From: Pseudaquidulcibacter saccharophilus
GTDB taxonomy: Bacteria > Pseudomonadota > Alphaproteobacteria > Caulobacterales > Aquidulcibacteraceae
Assembly: GCF_019455445.1 (NCBI RefSeq)
Contig: NZ_JAHWUS010000002.1
Location: 310,001-374,000, forward strand
Length of the DNA: 64,000 bases
Direction of reading: 5' to 3'
Shown: positions 44,539 through 53,712 of the stretch, one piece after another
Layout of the letters: each line of letters begins with the position of its first letter
Position numbering within the stretch: position 1 is the first letter of the stretch
Notes under the pieces: generated by a model
The model's input: only the letters and a program-made list of their open reading frames with translations
Told to the model about the DNA's origin: nothing
The model's database searches: none
Made by a program: the position numbers and the translations under genes

Positions 44539-45810
44539 TTACTCAAAAATTGGCATAATTAATGGTTTTTCGACAAATTCACTAAAATTAGAGAGTTCAT
44601 CGAGCGCGGCATGTAGTGTTGATTCATCACATTTTTGTGTAGTCAAAATGATTGCAACACTTGCATTTGGACGCGGCGGTTTTTGCAAGAAGCTTTCGAT
44701 AGAGACTTGATGACGAGCCAATGTATCAGAAATTTTCGCAATAACGCCCGGCTTGTCTTCAACGCTGAAACGAACATAAAATTTAGAGCTTAGACCCAAA
44801 TCCGTTGCAAATCTTACTTCTTCACCTGTTGCAGAAGAGCCGGTAAATACCGGACGCTTAGCTTCAAAATATAAATCAAGCAAATCAGATGCAACAGCAG
44901 ATGCGGTTGGTCCCGCCCCTGCACCAGAACCAATAAAGGTCAAAGTTCCAACAGGGTCAGCCTCAATTAAAACGGCATTGGTTGCGCCGTCAACTTGTGC
45001 TATTGGGTTGGAATGCGCAACTAAGCTAGGACGAACTGATTGGCGAACAACGCCATTTTCATAAATTGAACTTGCAATCAATTTTACCGCATATCCAAGG
45101 AATTTTGCGCTTTCAAGATCTACTGGTTCAATTTCCTCAATGCCTTCGAGAGTAATATTTTTAAAATCGGGCGCACCACTATATGCTATGGCAGATAAAA
45201 TCACCAATTTATGACCGGCATCACCGCCATTGATGTCAAGTGTGGGGTCTGCTTCTGCAAGGCCAAGCCGTTGCGCATCTTTTAAAACATCCGCAAATTG
45301 ACGACCTGTTTTATCCATTTCAGTTAGGATATAATTAGAAGTGCCGTTCATAACACCCATGATTTTTTTGATTTTATTGGCCGCCAACCCTTCACGAAGT
45401 GCTTTTACAACTGGAATACCACCGGCAACCGCAGCCTCATAACGGATTTCCGCATTATTATCGGCAGCAAGTTTTGCCAGCGCTACACCATTTTCGGCAA
45501 GCATCGCTTTGTTTGCGGTTACCACATGCTTGCCAGCTTTTAATGCGGTTTCAACAGCAACTTTTGCGGGGCCATCTGCGCCCCCCATAAGTTCAACCAA
45601 AACATCCAAGTCACTTAGTTTAGCAAGCTCAACTGGGTCATCAAACCAAGGAATATTGGAAATATCAACTGGGCGCTTACGGCTTTTATTGCGCGCACTT
45701 ACACCAACAATTTCAACAGCTTTTGACAAAGGGCCGTTTCCGAATGCTATCTCAAGCAAACCTGCACCAACGGTTCCCAAACCAACTACACCTATCTTCA
45801 ACGGTTTCAT
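44539..45810 (-). CDS. hom: Homoserine dehydrogenase
   Basis: 423 residues. NAD(P)-binding GVVGLGTVGAG at the N-terminus, VTANKAMLAENG, GVMNGTSNYILTEM and EADPTLDINGGDAGHKLVIL carrying the catalytic Lys and Asp region, and a C-terminal ACT domain (RFSVEDKPGVIAKISDTLAR) for feedback by threonine. Makes homoserine for threonine and methionine synthesis. The start at 45810 has AGGTT upstream; a GTG at 45825 would overlap the aminotransferase. It follows the aminotransferase by 7 bp and feeds directly into the glpX-recJ run. Confidence 0.95.
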   Translation of the reverse strand: MKPLKIGVVGLGTVGAGLLEIAFGNGPLSKAVEIVGVSARNKSRKRPVDISNIPWFDDPVELAKLSDLDVLVELMGGADGPAKVAVETALKAGKHVVTANKAMLAENGVALAKLAADNNAEIRYEAAVAGGIPVVKALREGLAANKIKKIMGVMNGTSNYILTEMDKTGRQFADVLKDAQRLGLAEADPTLDINGGDAGHKLVILSAIAYSGAPDFKNITLEGIEEIEPVDLESAKFLGYAVKLIASSIYENGVVRQSVRPSLVAHSNPIAQVDGATNAVLIEADPVGTLTFIGSGAGAGPTASAVASDLLDLYFEAKRPVFTGSSATGEEVRFATDLGLSSKFYVRFSVEDKPGVIAKISDTLARHQVSIESFLQKPPRPNASVAIILTTQKCDESTLHAALDELSNFSEFVEKPLIMPIFE

Positions 45811-45817
45811 GATTAAC

Positions 45818-46996
45818 CTATTCACTAAATAATTTTTTTATAGAACGTGCGGCTTGTCTTATCCGCTGCTCATTTTCAACTAATGCAATACGCACATATT
45901 CATCGCCATATTCGCCGAAACCTGCGCCTGGGGCAACTGCAATCGCCGCTTTTTCCAACAATAATTTAGAAAATTCAACAGAACGCATAGCGCGGTATTT
46001 TTCTGGGATTTTTGTCCATGCAAACATTGATGCCTCTGGTTTTTCAATATCCCATCCTGCGTTAGCAAAAGATTCAATCAAAACATCACGGCGTTTTTTA
46101 TAAATATTGCGCATTTCGGTAACGCACTCTTGTGGCCCATTAAGTGCCGCCGTTGCCGCCACCTGAATTGGCGTATATGCACCATAATCAAGGTATGATT
46201 TTACGCGTGCCAAAGCCGCCAAAATCTTTTCATTTCCCAAAGCAAAACCAACACGGAAGCCCGCCATTGAGTAAGTTTTAGAGAGCGTGGTGATTTCAAC
46301 CGTATTATCCATCGCCCCTTCAACTTGAAGAATTGAAGGGGTTGGCTTGTTTTCGTCAAAATAAATTTCAGAATAAGCCATGTCAGAAATGATTATTAAA
46401 TCATGTTTCTTGCCAATACGAAGCGCTTCTTTATAGAAATCCAAATCAACAACTTGTGCAGTTGGGTTTGATGGATAGCATAAAATCATGGCAATTGGCG
46501 GCGGTACGCTATGGCGTACAGCACGTTCAATGCCAGCAAGATATTGTTCTGGAGTATGTGCTTCGATATGGCGAATGACGCCACCAGCCATAATAAAGCC
46601 AAATGCATGAATTGGGTAAGATGGGTTTGGTGCAATTACAACATCACCGGGGGCACAAATTGCTTGTGCAAGGTTTGCGAAGCCCTCTTTTGAACCTAGT
46701 GTCGATACAACTTGTGTATCTGGATTCAATTTGACGCCAAAACGACGGTCATAATAACCAGCAATTGCTTTACGAAGCCCTGGAATACCTTTTGATGCCG
46801 AATAACGATTGGTTCTTGGCTTGTTTGCATTTTCACATAATTTATCAATGATATGTTGTGGAACCGGTAGATCCGGATTTCCCATACCAAAGTCAATAAT
46901 ATCAACCCCTTCATTACGAAGTTTAGCTTTAACTTTGTTTACTTCTTCAAAAACATAAGGTGGAAGACGTTTAATTTTATAAAATTCCTCACGCAT
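45818..46996 (-). CDS. Class I/II aminotransferase (AlaC / LL-diaminopimelate aminotransferase-like)
   Basis: 392 residues. N-terminal RLPPYVFEEVNKVKAKLR and IIDFGMGNPDLPVP, then ILCYPSNPTAQV, SDMAYSEIYF and the PLP lysine in TTLSKTYSMAGFRVGF. Annotated homologues in the hom-glpX-recJ operon of Alphaproteobacteria are called LL-diaminopimelate aminotransferase, but the family also includes alanine aminotransferase AlaC, and sequence alone does not decide. It lies upstream of hom, consistent with aspartate-family or alanine metabolism. Confidence 0.9.
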   Translation of the reverse strand: MREEFYKIKRLPPYVFEEVNKVKAKLRNEGVDIIDFGMGNPDLPVPQHIIDKLCENANKPRTNRYSASKGIPGLRKAIAGYYDRRFGVKLNPDTQVVSTLGSKEGFANLAQAICAPGDVVIAPNPSYPIHAFGFIMAGGVIRHIEAHTPEQYLAGIERAVRHSVPPPIAMILCYPSNPTAQVVDLDFYKEALRIGKKHDLIIISDMAYSEIYFDENKPTPSILQVEGAMDNTVEITTLSKTYSMAGFRVGFALGNEKILAALARVKSYLDYGAYTPIQVAATAALNGPQECVTEMRNIYKKRRDVLIESFANAGWDIEKPEASMFAWTKIPEKYRAMRSVEFSKLLLEKAAIAVAPGAGFGEYGDEYVRIALVENEQRIRQAARSIKKLFSE

Positions 46997-47040
46997 TTTG
47001 CGTGTATCCTTTCGAATATGATTAATTTAAAGATTCATGA

Positions 47041-47475
47041 TTATTTAGTAGGTGAATTTGTCATTGCCCGCAGACGGGCCGCCCATGCGTTAACATCTTC
47101 CTGTGGTGCAGGGCTTGTTTTCGGGTTGTTATTCATCTGATCAAGTTTTGACATACCCCAGCTTTCATCAGGCGTGTTAGGGTGTCCATCATCAGAATTA
47201 GGATTATTTGTAACAATCAACAATTTCTTATCCATTGTTGAAGATAGCTCAGACCATTGTTTTTCTGTTTTTAAATTTGTTGGTACTGGTGGAATTTTGG
47301 TAAGGTCAGGATAGCCTTTGTCTTTTGCATTTTGCACAGCCGCTTCAATGTTTTTATCAAGGTTTGAAACCGGCGAATTATCAACAATAGCACAAGAGCA
47401 AAGCACCATAAGTGCAGCCGGTAATATCACCATATTCAAAATAGGTTTCCGGAATTTATTTCTTGGCTTTTCCAT
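47041..47475 (-). CDS. Small putative lipoprotein
   Basis: 144 residues from ATG 47475 (the frame continues 3 codons to 47484). Signal with lipobox MVILPAALMVLCSC. The mature part has a conserved-looking GYPDLTKIPPVPTNLKTEKQW, a pattern seen in lipoproteins encoded upstream of this aminotransferase in other Alphaproteobacteria, and a disordered, Asn/Pro-rich C-terminus. Function unknown. It precedes the aminotransferase by 44 bp and is divergent from phaC. Confidence 0.8.
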   Translation of the reverse strand: MEKPRNKFRKPILNMVILPAALMVLCSCAIVDNSPVSNLDKNIEAAVQNAKDKGYPDLTKIPPVPTNLKTEKQWSELSSTMDKKLLIVTNNPNSDDGHPNTPDESWGMSKLDQMNNNPKTSPAPQEDVNAWAARLRAMTNSPTK

Positions 47476-47527
47476 TGCTTGCATATTCTTTTTATAGATA
47501 GTTTTGCAGAAAATTCCACAAAAATTA

Positions 47528-47557
47528 AATAGACAAAAATACTAAACAATGTCTATT
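47528..47557. promoter_or_regulatory. Inverted repeat between the lipoprotein and phaC genes
   Basis: AATAGACA (47528-47535) and TGTCTATT (47550-47557), a perfect 8-bp inverted repeat with 14-bp spacer in the divergent intergenic region. Spacing of about two helical turns fits a dimeric regulator. No regulator gene is adjacent. Confidence 0.4.
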
Positions 47558-47661
47558 GTTCTTATTGGCGTAATTATGCAAGATACTAAATGAAATAAAA
47601 AGCAAAAAATATTCATTTGTAACAAATTTGTAAGTTACTAATGAATTTGGGGAGCGGGAAA

Positions 47662-49539
47662 ATGGTCATTAAAAATGACAAGGCTGGGCGAAAGTCATCT
47701 GCTGGTGCAAATAAAAAAGCAGACACTAATAGTCAGAATGAAACCGCATCAAAAGAAAATTTGCATACTTTAATTGCCAAACAGACACTTGAAGATATTG
47801 AAAAACTATCAGAAAACTTGCGCTTTGCCGCAGTTACTGGAAGCAAAATTGGTTCATCAATTGCCGGAATGACCAAGGATTATTTTGAAAAACATCCAAA
47901 AATGGATCCATTGGGTCTTGCGCCATATACCGCTGAGGTAACTAGTAAAATTGCATCAAAACCTGAACAAATTCTCGATGCCCAACAAAAATTATGGAAC
48001 GGCTATGCCGAAATTTGGGCTGATATGGTCAAAAACGGCTTTAATGACAATCCAGTTGAGGATAAAAGGTTTAATAGTCCGGAATGGCAATCAAATATAA
48101 TGTTTGATATGCTGCGCAGGACGTATTTACATACTTCAAATTGGCTGCTTGATCTTGTTAATAGCGTTGATGATGTTGACGATTTGACTAAACGTAAAGC
48201 CAGTTTCTTCACCCAGCAAATGGCAAATGCATTTTCGCCCGCAAACTTCCTTTTGACCAATCCGGTTGCATTAAAAGAAATGTATTTATCGCAAGGCGAA
48301 AGTGTGGTCCGCGGCATGACTAATATGCTTGCCGATTTTCAACGTGGTAACGGGCAATTATCGCTAAGCCAAACTGATTTGGATGCATTTCAACTTGGTA
48401 AAAATATTGCAATTACCCCCGGTAAAGTCGTTTATCGTGGTAAGGTTTTCGAATTAATTCAATATAGCCCAACCACAGAAAAAATTTTTGAAATCCCATT
48501 ATTATTTTTTCCGCCCTGGATAAATAAATATTACGTTCTTGATTTGCGTGAAGATAATTCAATGATTAAGTGGCTGGTTGCGCAAGGATTTACTGTTTTT
48601 GTGGTTTCATGGGTTAATCCTACTGCTGAACTAGCTGAGTTTGGCTTTGAGGAATATGTTGATCACGGAGTTTTAGAGGCAATTAACGCTGTTCAGTCTG
48701 CAACAAAATCAAAGAAAATCAATTGCGTTGGCTATTGTATTGGTGGGACATTGTTGGCCACAGCCGCTGCTTATATGGCGCAAGTTGGCGATGATAGAAT
48801 AAATAGTGTTACCTTTTTTGCCTCACAACAAGATTTCATTGAATCTGGCGATTTGAAAATATTTACCGATGATGCGGCGTATAAATTTATTGCCGATGAG
48901 ATTGAATATGGCGGTGGCGTCCTTGATGCCAAGGTTATGACAGATACATTTAATTATTTGCGTTCGAACGATTTGATATGGTCCTTTGTAATAAATAATT
49001 ATTTAATGGGCAAAACTCCAAAACCTTTTGACCTTTTGTATTGGAATTCTGATCAGACTAGAATGCCAAAAGCATTGCATCTTTTCTATCTTGATAAATT
49101 CTATCGCAATAATGATTTTGCCGAAGGTAGATTGTTAATTCACGGAAAAAAACTTGACCTAAAAGATGTTAATTTTCCAGTTTATATGCAGGCGTCAAAA
49201 GAAGATCATATCGCCCCCTATCGTTCAATATTCCGCGGGGCCAAATTATTTGGCGGCGAAGTTCGCATGATTTTGGCTGGTTCAGGTCATATTGCTGGTG
49301 TGGTAAATCATCCAGATGCCAATAAATACCAACATTGGCTTCCTAAAGACGGTGCGGTTATTCCAAATAATGTTGATGATTGGTTCAACTCTCTTACCGA
49401 ACACAAAGGTTCGTGGTGGAATGATTGGAAAAGGTGGTTGGGTACGCATTCTGGCAAGAAGGTAAAGCCAAGAAAACCAGGCGATGGTGGACTTGAAATT
49501 ATCTGTGATGCGCCGGGTACATATGTCCTTATGAAATAA
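47662..49539 (+). CDS. phaC: Class I poly(3-hydroxyalkanoate) synthase
   Basis: 625 residues. N-terminal PhaC domain, then the alpha/beta-hydrolase core with lipase-like box GYCIGG (catalytic Cys near residue 359), IPLLFFPPWINKYYVLDL, FVVSWVNP, Asp in ASKEDHIAPY and His in GSGHIAGVVNHP. Polymerises 3-hydroxyacyl-CoA into storage granules. Class I by length and by lack of a partner PhaE/R. The start at 47662 follows GGGGAGCGGG; the ATG at 47641 lacks one. No phaA, phaB, phasin or depolymerase is in the window. Confidence 0.94.
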   Translation: MVIKNDKAGRKSSAGANKKADTNSQNETASKENLHTLIAKQTLEDIEKLSENLRFAAVTGSKIGSSIAGMTKDYFEKHPKMDPLGLAPYTAEVTSKIASKPEQILDAQQKLWNGYAEIWADMVKNGFNDNPVEDKRFNSPEWQSNIMFDMLRRTYLHTSNWLLDLVNSVDDVDDLTKRKASFFTQQMANAFSPANFLLTNPVALKEMYLSQGESVVRGMTNMLADFQRGNGQLSLSQTDLDAFQLGKNIAITPGKVVYRGKVFELIQYSPTTEKIFEIPLLFFPPWINKYYVLDLREDNSMIKWLVAQGFTVFVVSWVNPTAELAEFGFEEYVDHGVLEAINAVQSATKSKKINCVGYCIGGTLLATAAAYMAQVGDDRINSVTFFASQQDFIESGDLKIFTDDAAYKFIADEIEYGGGVLDAKVMTDTFNYLRSNDLIWSFVINNYLMGKTPKPFDLLYWNSDQTRMPKALHLFYLDKFYRNNDFAEGRLLIHGKKLDLKDVNFPVYMQASKEDHIAPYRSIFRGAKLFGGEVRMILAGSGHIAGVVNHPDANKYQHWLPKDGAVIPNNVDDWFNSLTEHKGSWWNDWKRWLGTHSGKKVKPRKPGDGGLEIICDAPGTYVLMK

Positions 49540-49596
49540 ATTTAATAACTTACTTATTCTCTTGCTTTTAAAGCATTATTGAGCAATAGCGCACAA

Positions 49597-50835
49597 ATGG
49601 ACGTTCAAAACCAATCTAAAGCAAAAATCGGCGGTTTTTTATTTGTTTTTCTAACAGTTGCCTTGGATATGTTGGCAATTGGGGTGATTATACCTGTATT
49701 GCCAAAAATTGTTAAAGAATTTGCCGGCGGCGATATTGAAAATGCTGCCCGTGTCACTGGTATTTATGCAACTGGTGCGGCAATTGGTATGTTTTTGTCT
49801 ATGCCAGTTATTGGTGCATTATCAGACAGGTTCGGCCGCAAACCAATATTTCTCGCCTCCAATTTTGGACAGGCAATTGCATTGGTAATTGGTGCCTTAT
49901 CGCCTAACCTTATTATATTATTTCTTTCACGACTTTTGGCTGGTGTAATGTCATCATCCGTTTCAACGGCTTACGCTTATATTGCTGATACAACTGAGCC
50001 TTCAAAAAGAAGTGTTAAGTTTGGTATTTTGGGTGTTGCCTTTGGGCTAGGTTTTATTATTGGCCCTGCAATGGGGGGCATATTGGGTGAGCATGATTTA
50101 CGCCTACCATTTTGGATATCTGCGTTTATCGCGACCGTGAATGGTTTATTCTGCTTGCTATTTGTCAAAGAATCCCTTGCGCTTGATAAAAGACGTGATT
50201 TCCATTGGAAAAATGCAAACCCAATTGCAACCTTTGCATTCTTTAAAGAAAACAAAAAAATCGAAGGTTTTGTACTTGCAAAAATGTTCAATGATTTGGC
50301 GCAAGTCGTGTTCATGTCAACATTTGTGCTTTATGCTGATTATCGCTTTGGTTGGCATACGCAAAATACAGGTGCGTTTTTGGCAGCAACAGGCGTTGCA
50401 ACCATGATTGTGCAAGGCGGGCTTATAAAAAGAATTATCAAGGCAATGGGCGAAAAAAAGGCAATGTTTCTTGGCTTAAGCGCTGGCGTGATTTCATTTT
50501 TTATTTATGGCATTGCCCCCTCACCTTTATGGCTTTATATTTCTATTCCGATTGGTGCTTTTTGGGGGCTTAATAATGCCGCATTACAGGCATTTGTAAC
50601 CAGTAAGATTGATCCGCATGAACAAGGAAGGCTTCAAGGTTCTTTGTCTTCATTAACTGCATTGGTTGGTGTTTTTGGACCTTTTATCTTTAGCCAAATT
50701 TTCGCTTACTTCATTTCACCGAATGCGATTTTTATTCTTCCTGGTGCTGCATTCTTCTTTGCAGGATTTTTGGTTGCAATTTCATTATTCATAACGTTTA
50801 AAATTACTAAAAATGAGCCAGACAGGGTTCATTAA
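49597..50835 (+). CDS. MFS transporter, TetA/DHA1-like
   Basis: About 412 residues, 12 hydrophobic segments. N-terminal LDMLAIGVIIPVLPKIVKEF and motif A MPVIGALSDRFGRKPIFL match the TCR/TetA group. SSVSTAYAYIADTTEPSKRS and GFIIGPAMGGILGEH supply motif C-type residues. It exports a drug or small metabolite; the specificity cannot be read. The start is uncertain: ATG 49597 or TTG 49579, neither with a good Shine-Dalgarno. It follows phaC by about 57 bp; the phnA-like gene follows by 15 bp. Confidence 0.88.
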   Translation: MDVQNQSKAKIGGFLFVFLTVALDMLAIGVIIPVLPKIVKEFAGGDIENAARVTGIYATGAAIGMFLSMPVIGALSDRFGRKPIFLASNFGQAIALVIGALSPNLIILFLSRLLAGVMSSSVSTAYAYIADTTEPSKRSVKFGILGVAFGLGFIIGPAMGGILGEHDLRLPFWISAFIATVNGLFCLLFVKESLALDKRRDFHWKNANPIATFAFFKENKKIEGFVLAKMFNDLAQVVFMSTFVLYADYRFGWHTQNTGAFLAATGVATMIVQGGLIKRIIKAMGEKKAMFLGLSAGVISFFIYGIAPSPLWLYISIPIGAFWGLNNAALQAFVTSKIDPHEQGRLQGSLSSLTALVGVFGPFIFSQIFAYFISPNAIFILPGAAFFFAGFLVAISLFITFKITKNEPDRVH

Positions 50836-50850
50836 ACCATAGGGGGCAAT

Positions 50851-51081
50851 ATGTCAGACGAAGAATTAGTAGTAAAAGATGCAAATGGAAACCAACTTAA
50901 AGACGGCGATAACGTAACACTTATCAAAGATCTTAAAGTAAAAGGTTCAGGTGGTGTAACTCTTAAACGCGGCACCGTGATTAAAAATATCCGTCTTACT
51001 TATAACGAAGACGAAATTGAATGTAATCACGAAAAAGTAAAAGGTTTGGTGCTGCGTACAGAATTCATCAAGAAAGCATAA
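50851..51081 (+). CDS. Short PhnA-domain protein lacking the zinc ribbon
   Basis: 76 residues equal to the C-terminal PhnA/YjdM domain: ELVVKDANGNQLKDGDNV, IKDLKVKGSGG, IKNIRL and LVLRTEFIKKA. Full-length homologues have an N-terminal Cys4 zinc ribbon (about 30-35 residues) that is missing here; the start has a strong AGGGGGC Shine-Dalgarno, so this is the true beginning rather than an artefact. Despite the historical name, the family has no proved role in phosphonate use. Its 3' end overlaps the convergent dehydratase gene by 14 bp. Confidence 0.88.
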   Translation: MSDEELVVKDANGNQLKDGDNVTLIKDLKVKGSGGVTLKRGTVIKNIRLTYNEDEIECNHEKVKGLVLRTEFIKKA

Positions 51082-52048
51082 GAGCTTTTTGTAAAACCTG
51101 AATATCAATATTTCCGCCTGAAGCAATGATGCATATATTGTTGTTTTTGGCTGGAATTTTATTTTCCATGACTAATGCAAGTGATGAAGCACCTGATGGC
51201 TCAAGCACCAGATGGAAGTTTTCAAAAGCAAATTTAACCGCACGTAATGCCTCATTATCTGAGATTGGGAATGCACGCGCACCAATCTCTTTTAAAATCT
51301 CGAACGTTATCTCGCCGGGAATTGGTGCTTGTAATGCATCAAGAAGTGATGGGTAGTTAATATCTTTTATTCGTTTTCGTTCACCCGCATCTAAAGACAA
51401 TGCCATATCGTCATAACCTTCGGGTTCAGAAATTATTATTTTTGTATTAGGACTAAGTTCTTTTAGCGCAATCCCAATACCACTAGCTAAGCCACCACCC
51501 GATGCAGGTGTAACAACATAATCAAACTTTATGTCATTATTTGTAGCAAAGTTTGCTATTTCAAGCCCAATTGTCCCTTGCCCCGCTATAACATCAGGAT
51601 GATCGTATGGCGGAACCAATATAGCGCCGGTTTGCTTTTGCAGATTTGCACCAATTTCTTCACGGCTTTCGGTTTTTCTGTCGTAGAAAATAATTTCCGC
51701 CCCGTCGTCTTGTGCTGGTTTTAACTTTGCCAAAGGCACATCTTTTGGGACGATTATTGTTGCTTTTGCACCGATATACTTACAAGCAAGTGCAACACCT
51801 TGGGCATGGTTCCCGCTTGAATAAGCAATAACACCATTTAGTAAGGCTTCGTTTTTGCGTTTGAATATTGCATTAGCCGCACCACGAATTTTGAAAGCAC
51901 CACGTGGTTGCAAACTTTCTGCTTTGATAAAAATATTCGCGCCCATAATGTCATTTAAAACCGGCGAATATAGAAACGGCGTCTGGTTTATAATTTCATT
52001 TATACGTGTTTGTGCTTCTAAAATATCGTCAAAAGATGGTGCTTTCAT
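51068..52048 (-). CDS. PLP-dependent threonine/serine dehydratase-like enzyme
   Basis: 326 residues, fold-type II PLP enzyme. PLP lysine K53 in PRGAFKIRGA, phosphate-binding SGGGLASG, SSGNHAQG, and ASGGNID near the C-terminus. There is no regulatory ACT domain, so it is the short catabolic type (threonine dehydratase, serine racemase or threo-3-hydroxyaspartate ammonia-lyase). The activity among these cannot be told from motifs. The start overlaps the YcgN gene by 4 bp, so they are cotranscribed. Confidence 0.9.
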   Translation of the reverse strand: MKAPSFDDILEAQTRINEIINQTPFLYSPVLNDIMGANIFIKAESLQPRGAFKIRGAANAIFKRKNEALLNGVIAYSSGNHAQGVALACKYIGAKATIIVPKDVPLAKLKPAQDDGAEIIFYDRKTESREEIGANLQKQTGAILVPPYDHPDVIAGQGTIGLEIANFATNNDIKFDYVVTPASGGGLASGIGIALKELSPNTKIIISEPEGYDDMALSLDAGERKRIKDINYPSLLDALQAPIPGEITFEILKEIGARAFPISDNEALRAVKFAFENFHLVLEPSGASSLALVMENKIPAKNNNICIIASGGNIDIQVLQKALMLS

Positions 52049-52497
52049 CTTTCTTCGCCTTTCCAGTGTTTGATATGTTTTATCAGATATTTGGTTTTAA
52101 CGCGGGTTTCATTTACGGTCTTCTCTTTAACGCTATAACCATTATCGTGCATTAAATCGTGATTTCCAGCTATAAGATAATGCCAATCAAACAATGGTTT
52201 GCCTTCGGCAATAAGGCGGTAAGCACAAGTTTGCGGTAGCCATGAAAGATTGAAAACATTTTCTTTATCAAGCTTCACACAATCTGGAACATATTTAACC
52301 CTATTATCGTAATCAGAGCAGCGGCAGCTTTTATTATCAAATAATTTGCAATGGACATCGGTATTATAAATGTCCCCATTATCCTCATCCTCGAGACGTA
52401 TCAGGCAACACTTACCACAATTATCGCAAAGGCTTTCCCACTCCTCATCATTCCATTCTTGAATAGAAGTTTCGCGCCAGAAATTATTTCTTATCAT
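52045..52497 (-). CDS. YcgN-family cysteine cluster protein (UPF0260)
   Basis: 150 residues. Clustered cysteines LCDNCGKCC (from about residue 23), CRCSDYDNR and the FNLSWLPQTCAYRLIAEG segment are typical of YcgN/UPF0260, probably metal- or Fe-S-binding. Function unknown. It overlaps the start of the dehydratase and the stop of the RNA methyltransferase by 4 bp each, forming a tight chain from 54.4 to 51.1 kb. Confidence 0.92.
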   Translation of the reverse strand: MIRNNFWRETSIQEWNDEEWESLCDNCGKCCLIRLEDEDNGDIYNTDVHCKLFDNKSCRCSDYDNRVKYVPDCVKLDKENVFNLSWLPQTCAYRLIAEGKPLFDWHYLIAGNHDLMHDNGYSVKEKTVNETRVKTKYLIKHIKHWKGEER

Positions 52498-53711
52498 CTT
52501 ATGAATAGCCCCATAATCTCAACATGGGTGCTATAACGAAATTGATCAAAAGCTTTTAATTCCTTTAGTTTGAAGCCACCTTCAACCAATACTTTTAAAT
52601 CTTCGGCAAATGATGCAGGTTCACAAGAGATATATATTATTTTATTGATTTTTGATTTAACTAATTGTTTTACTTGGTAATTAGCGCCTGCCCTAGCTGG
52701 GTCAAGCACAGCCAAATCAATATTCTTTAATTCAAGTGGTGAAACTGGAAGGCGGAATAAATCACGGGTAAATGCCTCCAATTTGTGGCCACCAGCCGCA
52801 GCCTTTGAGGCCTTGTTTAATGCGAAAACTGCGGGCGTATTAAGTTCATATGCCTTTACTTCACCAATTTGTTTTAGTGGCAAAGAAAATGTTCCCGCAC
52901 CACTGAATAAATCAATAATTCGTTTTGCGCCTTTTGCCCAAATAAGTAATTGTTCTTTAATTGCGTCTTCACAAGTTTTTGTAGCTTGTAAGAAGCAATT
53001 TGGTGGAATTTCAACTGGAACATTGGCAAATTTTATAATTGGTGACATGGTTTGAAATGCAAGCTCACCATTAAGTGTAAGCCTCGTTAGGCCAGACTTT
53101 TGGGCAGCAATTGCAAGCGATTCCAATTCACCACGGCTTTTTTTGTTAAGTGGTTTAATGCCTGCTATATCGATATCTATTCCATTATCACAAGCCGTCA
53201 GGTTAGCAGTAACCTTCTCATCAGGTTTTAAAAGCGTTCGGCAAAGTTCGCGCAATTTAGGAATGAAATTTTGTAAATCGTTACAAAGTATCGGACAAGT
53301 TTCAACGTCGACAATGTCATGTGATTTTGCCGCCATAAAGCCAAGCGTGATTTCGTTTTTATTTTTTTCAATATTGAATTTTACACGCCTACGCCCACTT
53401 TCATAGGCATTTATAAATTCAGATGGAGAAATTGAAATTGCGTCTTCGATCAATTTTGTCTTAAAACTTGCAACTTTGTCATCACTCATATGTTGTAGCG
53501 TACAGCCACCACATTTCCCAAAATACTCACAAACTGGCTCAACGCGTTCAGATGATTTTTCAATTATTTCAACTGCTTGTCCACGGTTGTTGGCAATATC
53601 AACCTCAACAGTTTCGCCATCAATAGTATAAGGAACATAGATATTTTGCCCATCAAGATTTGCAATACCATCACCTTGAGAGCCTATTTGTTCAATTTTT
53701 ACGATACTCAT
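52494..53711 (-). CDS. TrmA/RlmD-family class I RNA 5-methyluridine methyltransferase
   Basis: 405 residues. N-terminal TRAM domain (KIEQIGSQGDGIANLDGQNI), Fe-S cysteines C61, C67, C70 (CEYFGKCGGC) plus a later CPIL, SAM-binding DLFSGAGTFSLPL, LDPARAGA, and the catalytic SCEPASFAEDL. The C-terminal FDQFRYSTHVE replaces the usual FPxTxHVE. It methylates uridine in rRNA or tRNA; the site is not known. First in a chain with YcgN. Confidence 0.93.
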   Translation of the reverse strand: MSIVKIEQIGSQGDGIANLDGQNIYVPYTIDGETVEVDIANNRGQAVEIIEKSSERVEPVCEYFGKCGGCTLQHMSDDKVASFKTKLIEDAISISPSEFINAYESGRRRVKFNIEKNKNEITLGFMAAKSHDIVDVETCPILCNDLQNFIPKLRELCRTLLKPDEKVTANLTACDNGIDIDIAGIKPLNKKSRGELESLAIAAQKSGLTRLTLNGELAFQTMSPIIKFANVPVEIPPNCFLQATKTCEDAIKEQLLIWAKGAKRIIDLFSGAGTFSLPLKQIGEVKAYELNTPAVFALNKASKAAAGGHKLEAFTRDLFRLPVSPLELKNIDLAVLDPARAGANYQVKQLVKSKINKIIYISCEPASFAEDLKVLVEGGFKLKELKAFDQFRYSTHVEIMGLFIR

Positions 53712-53712
53712 A

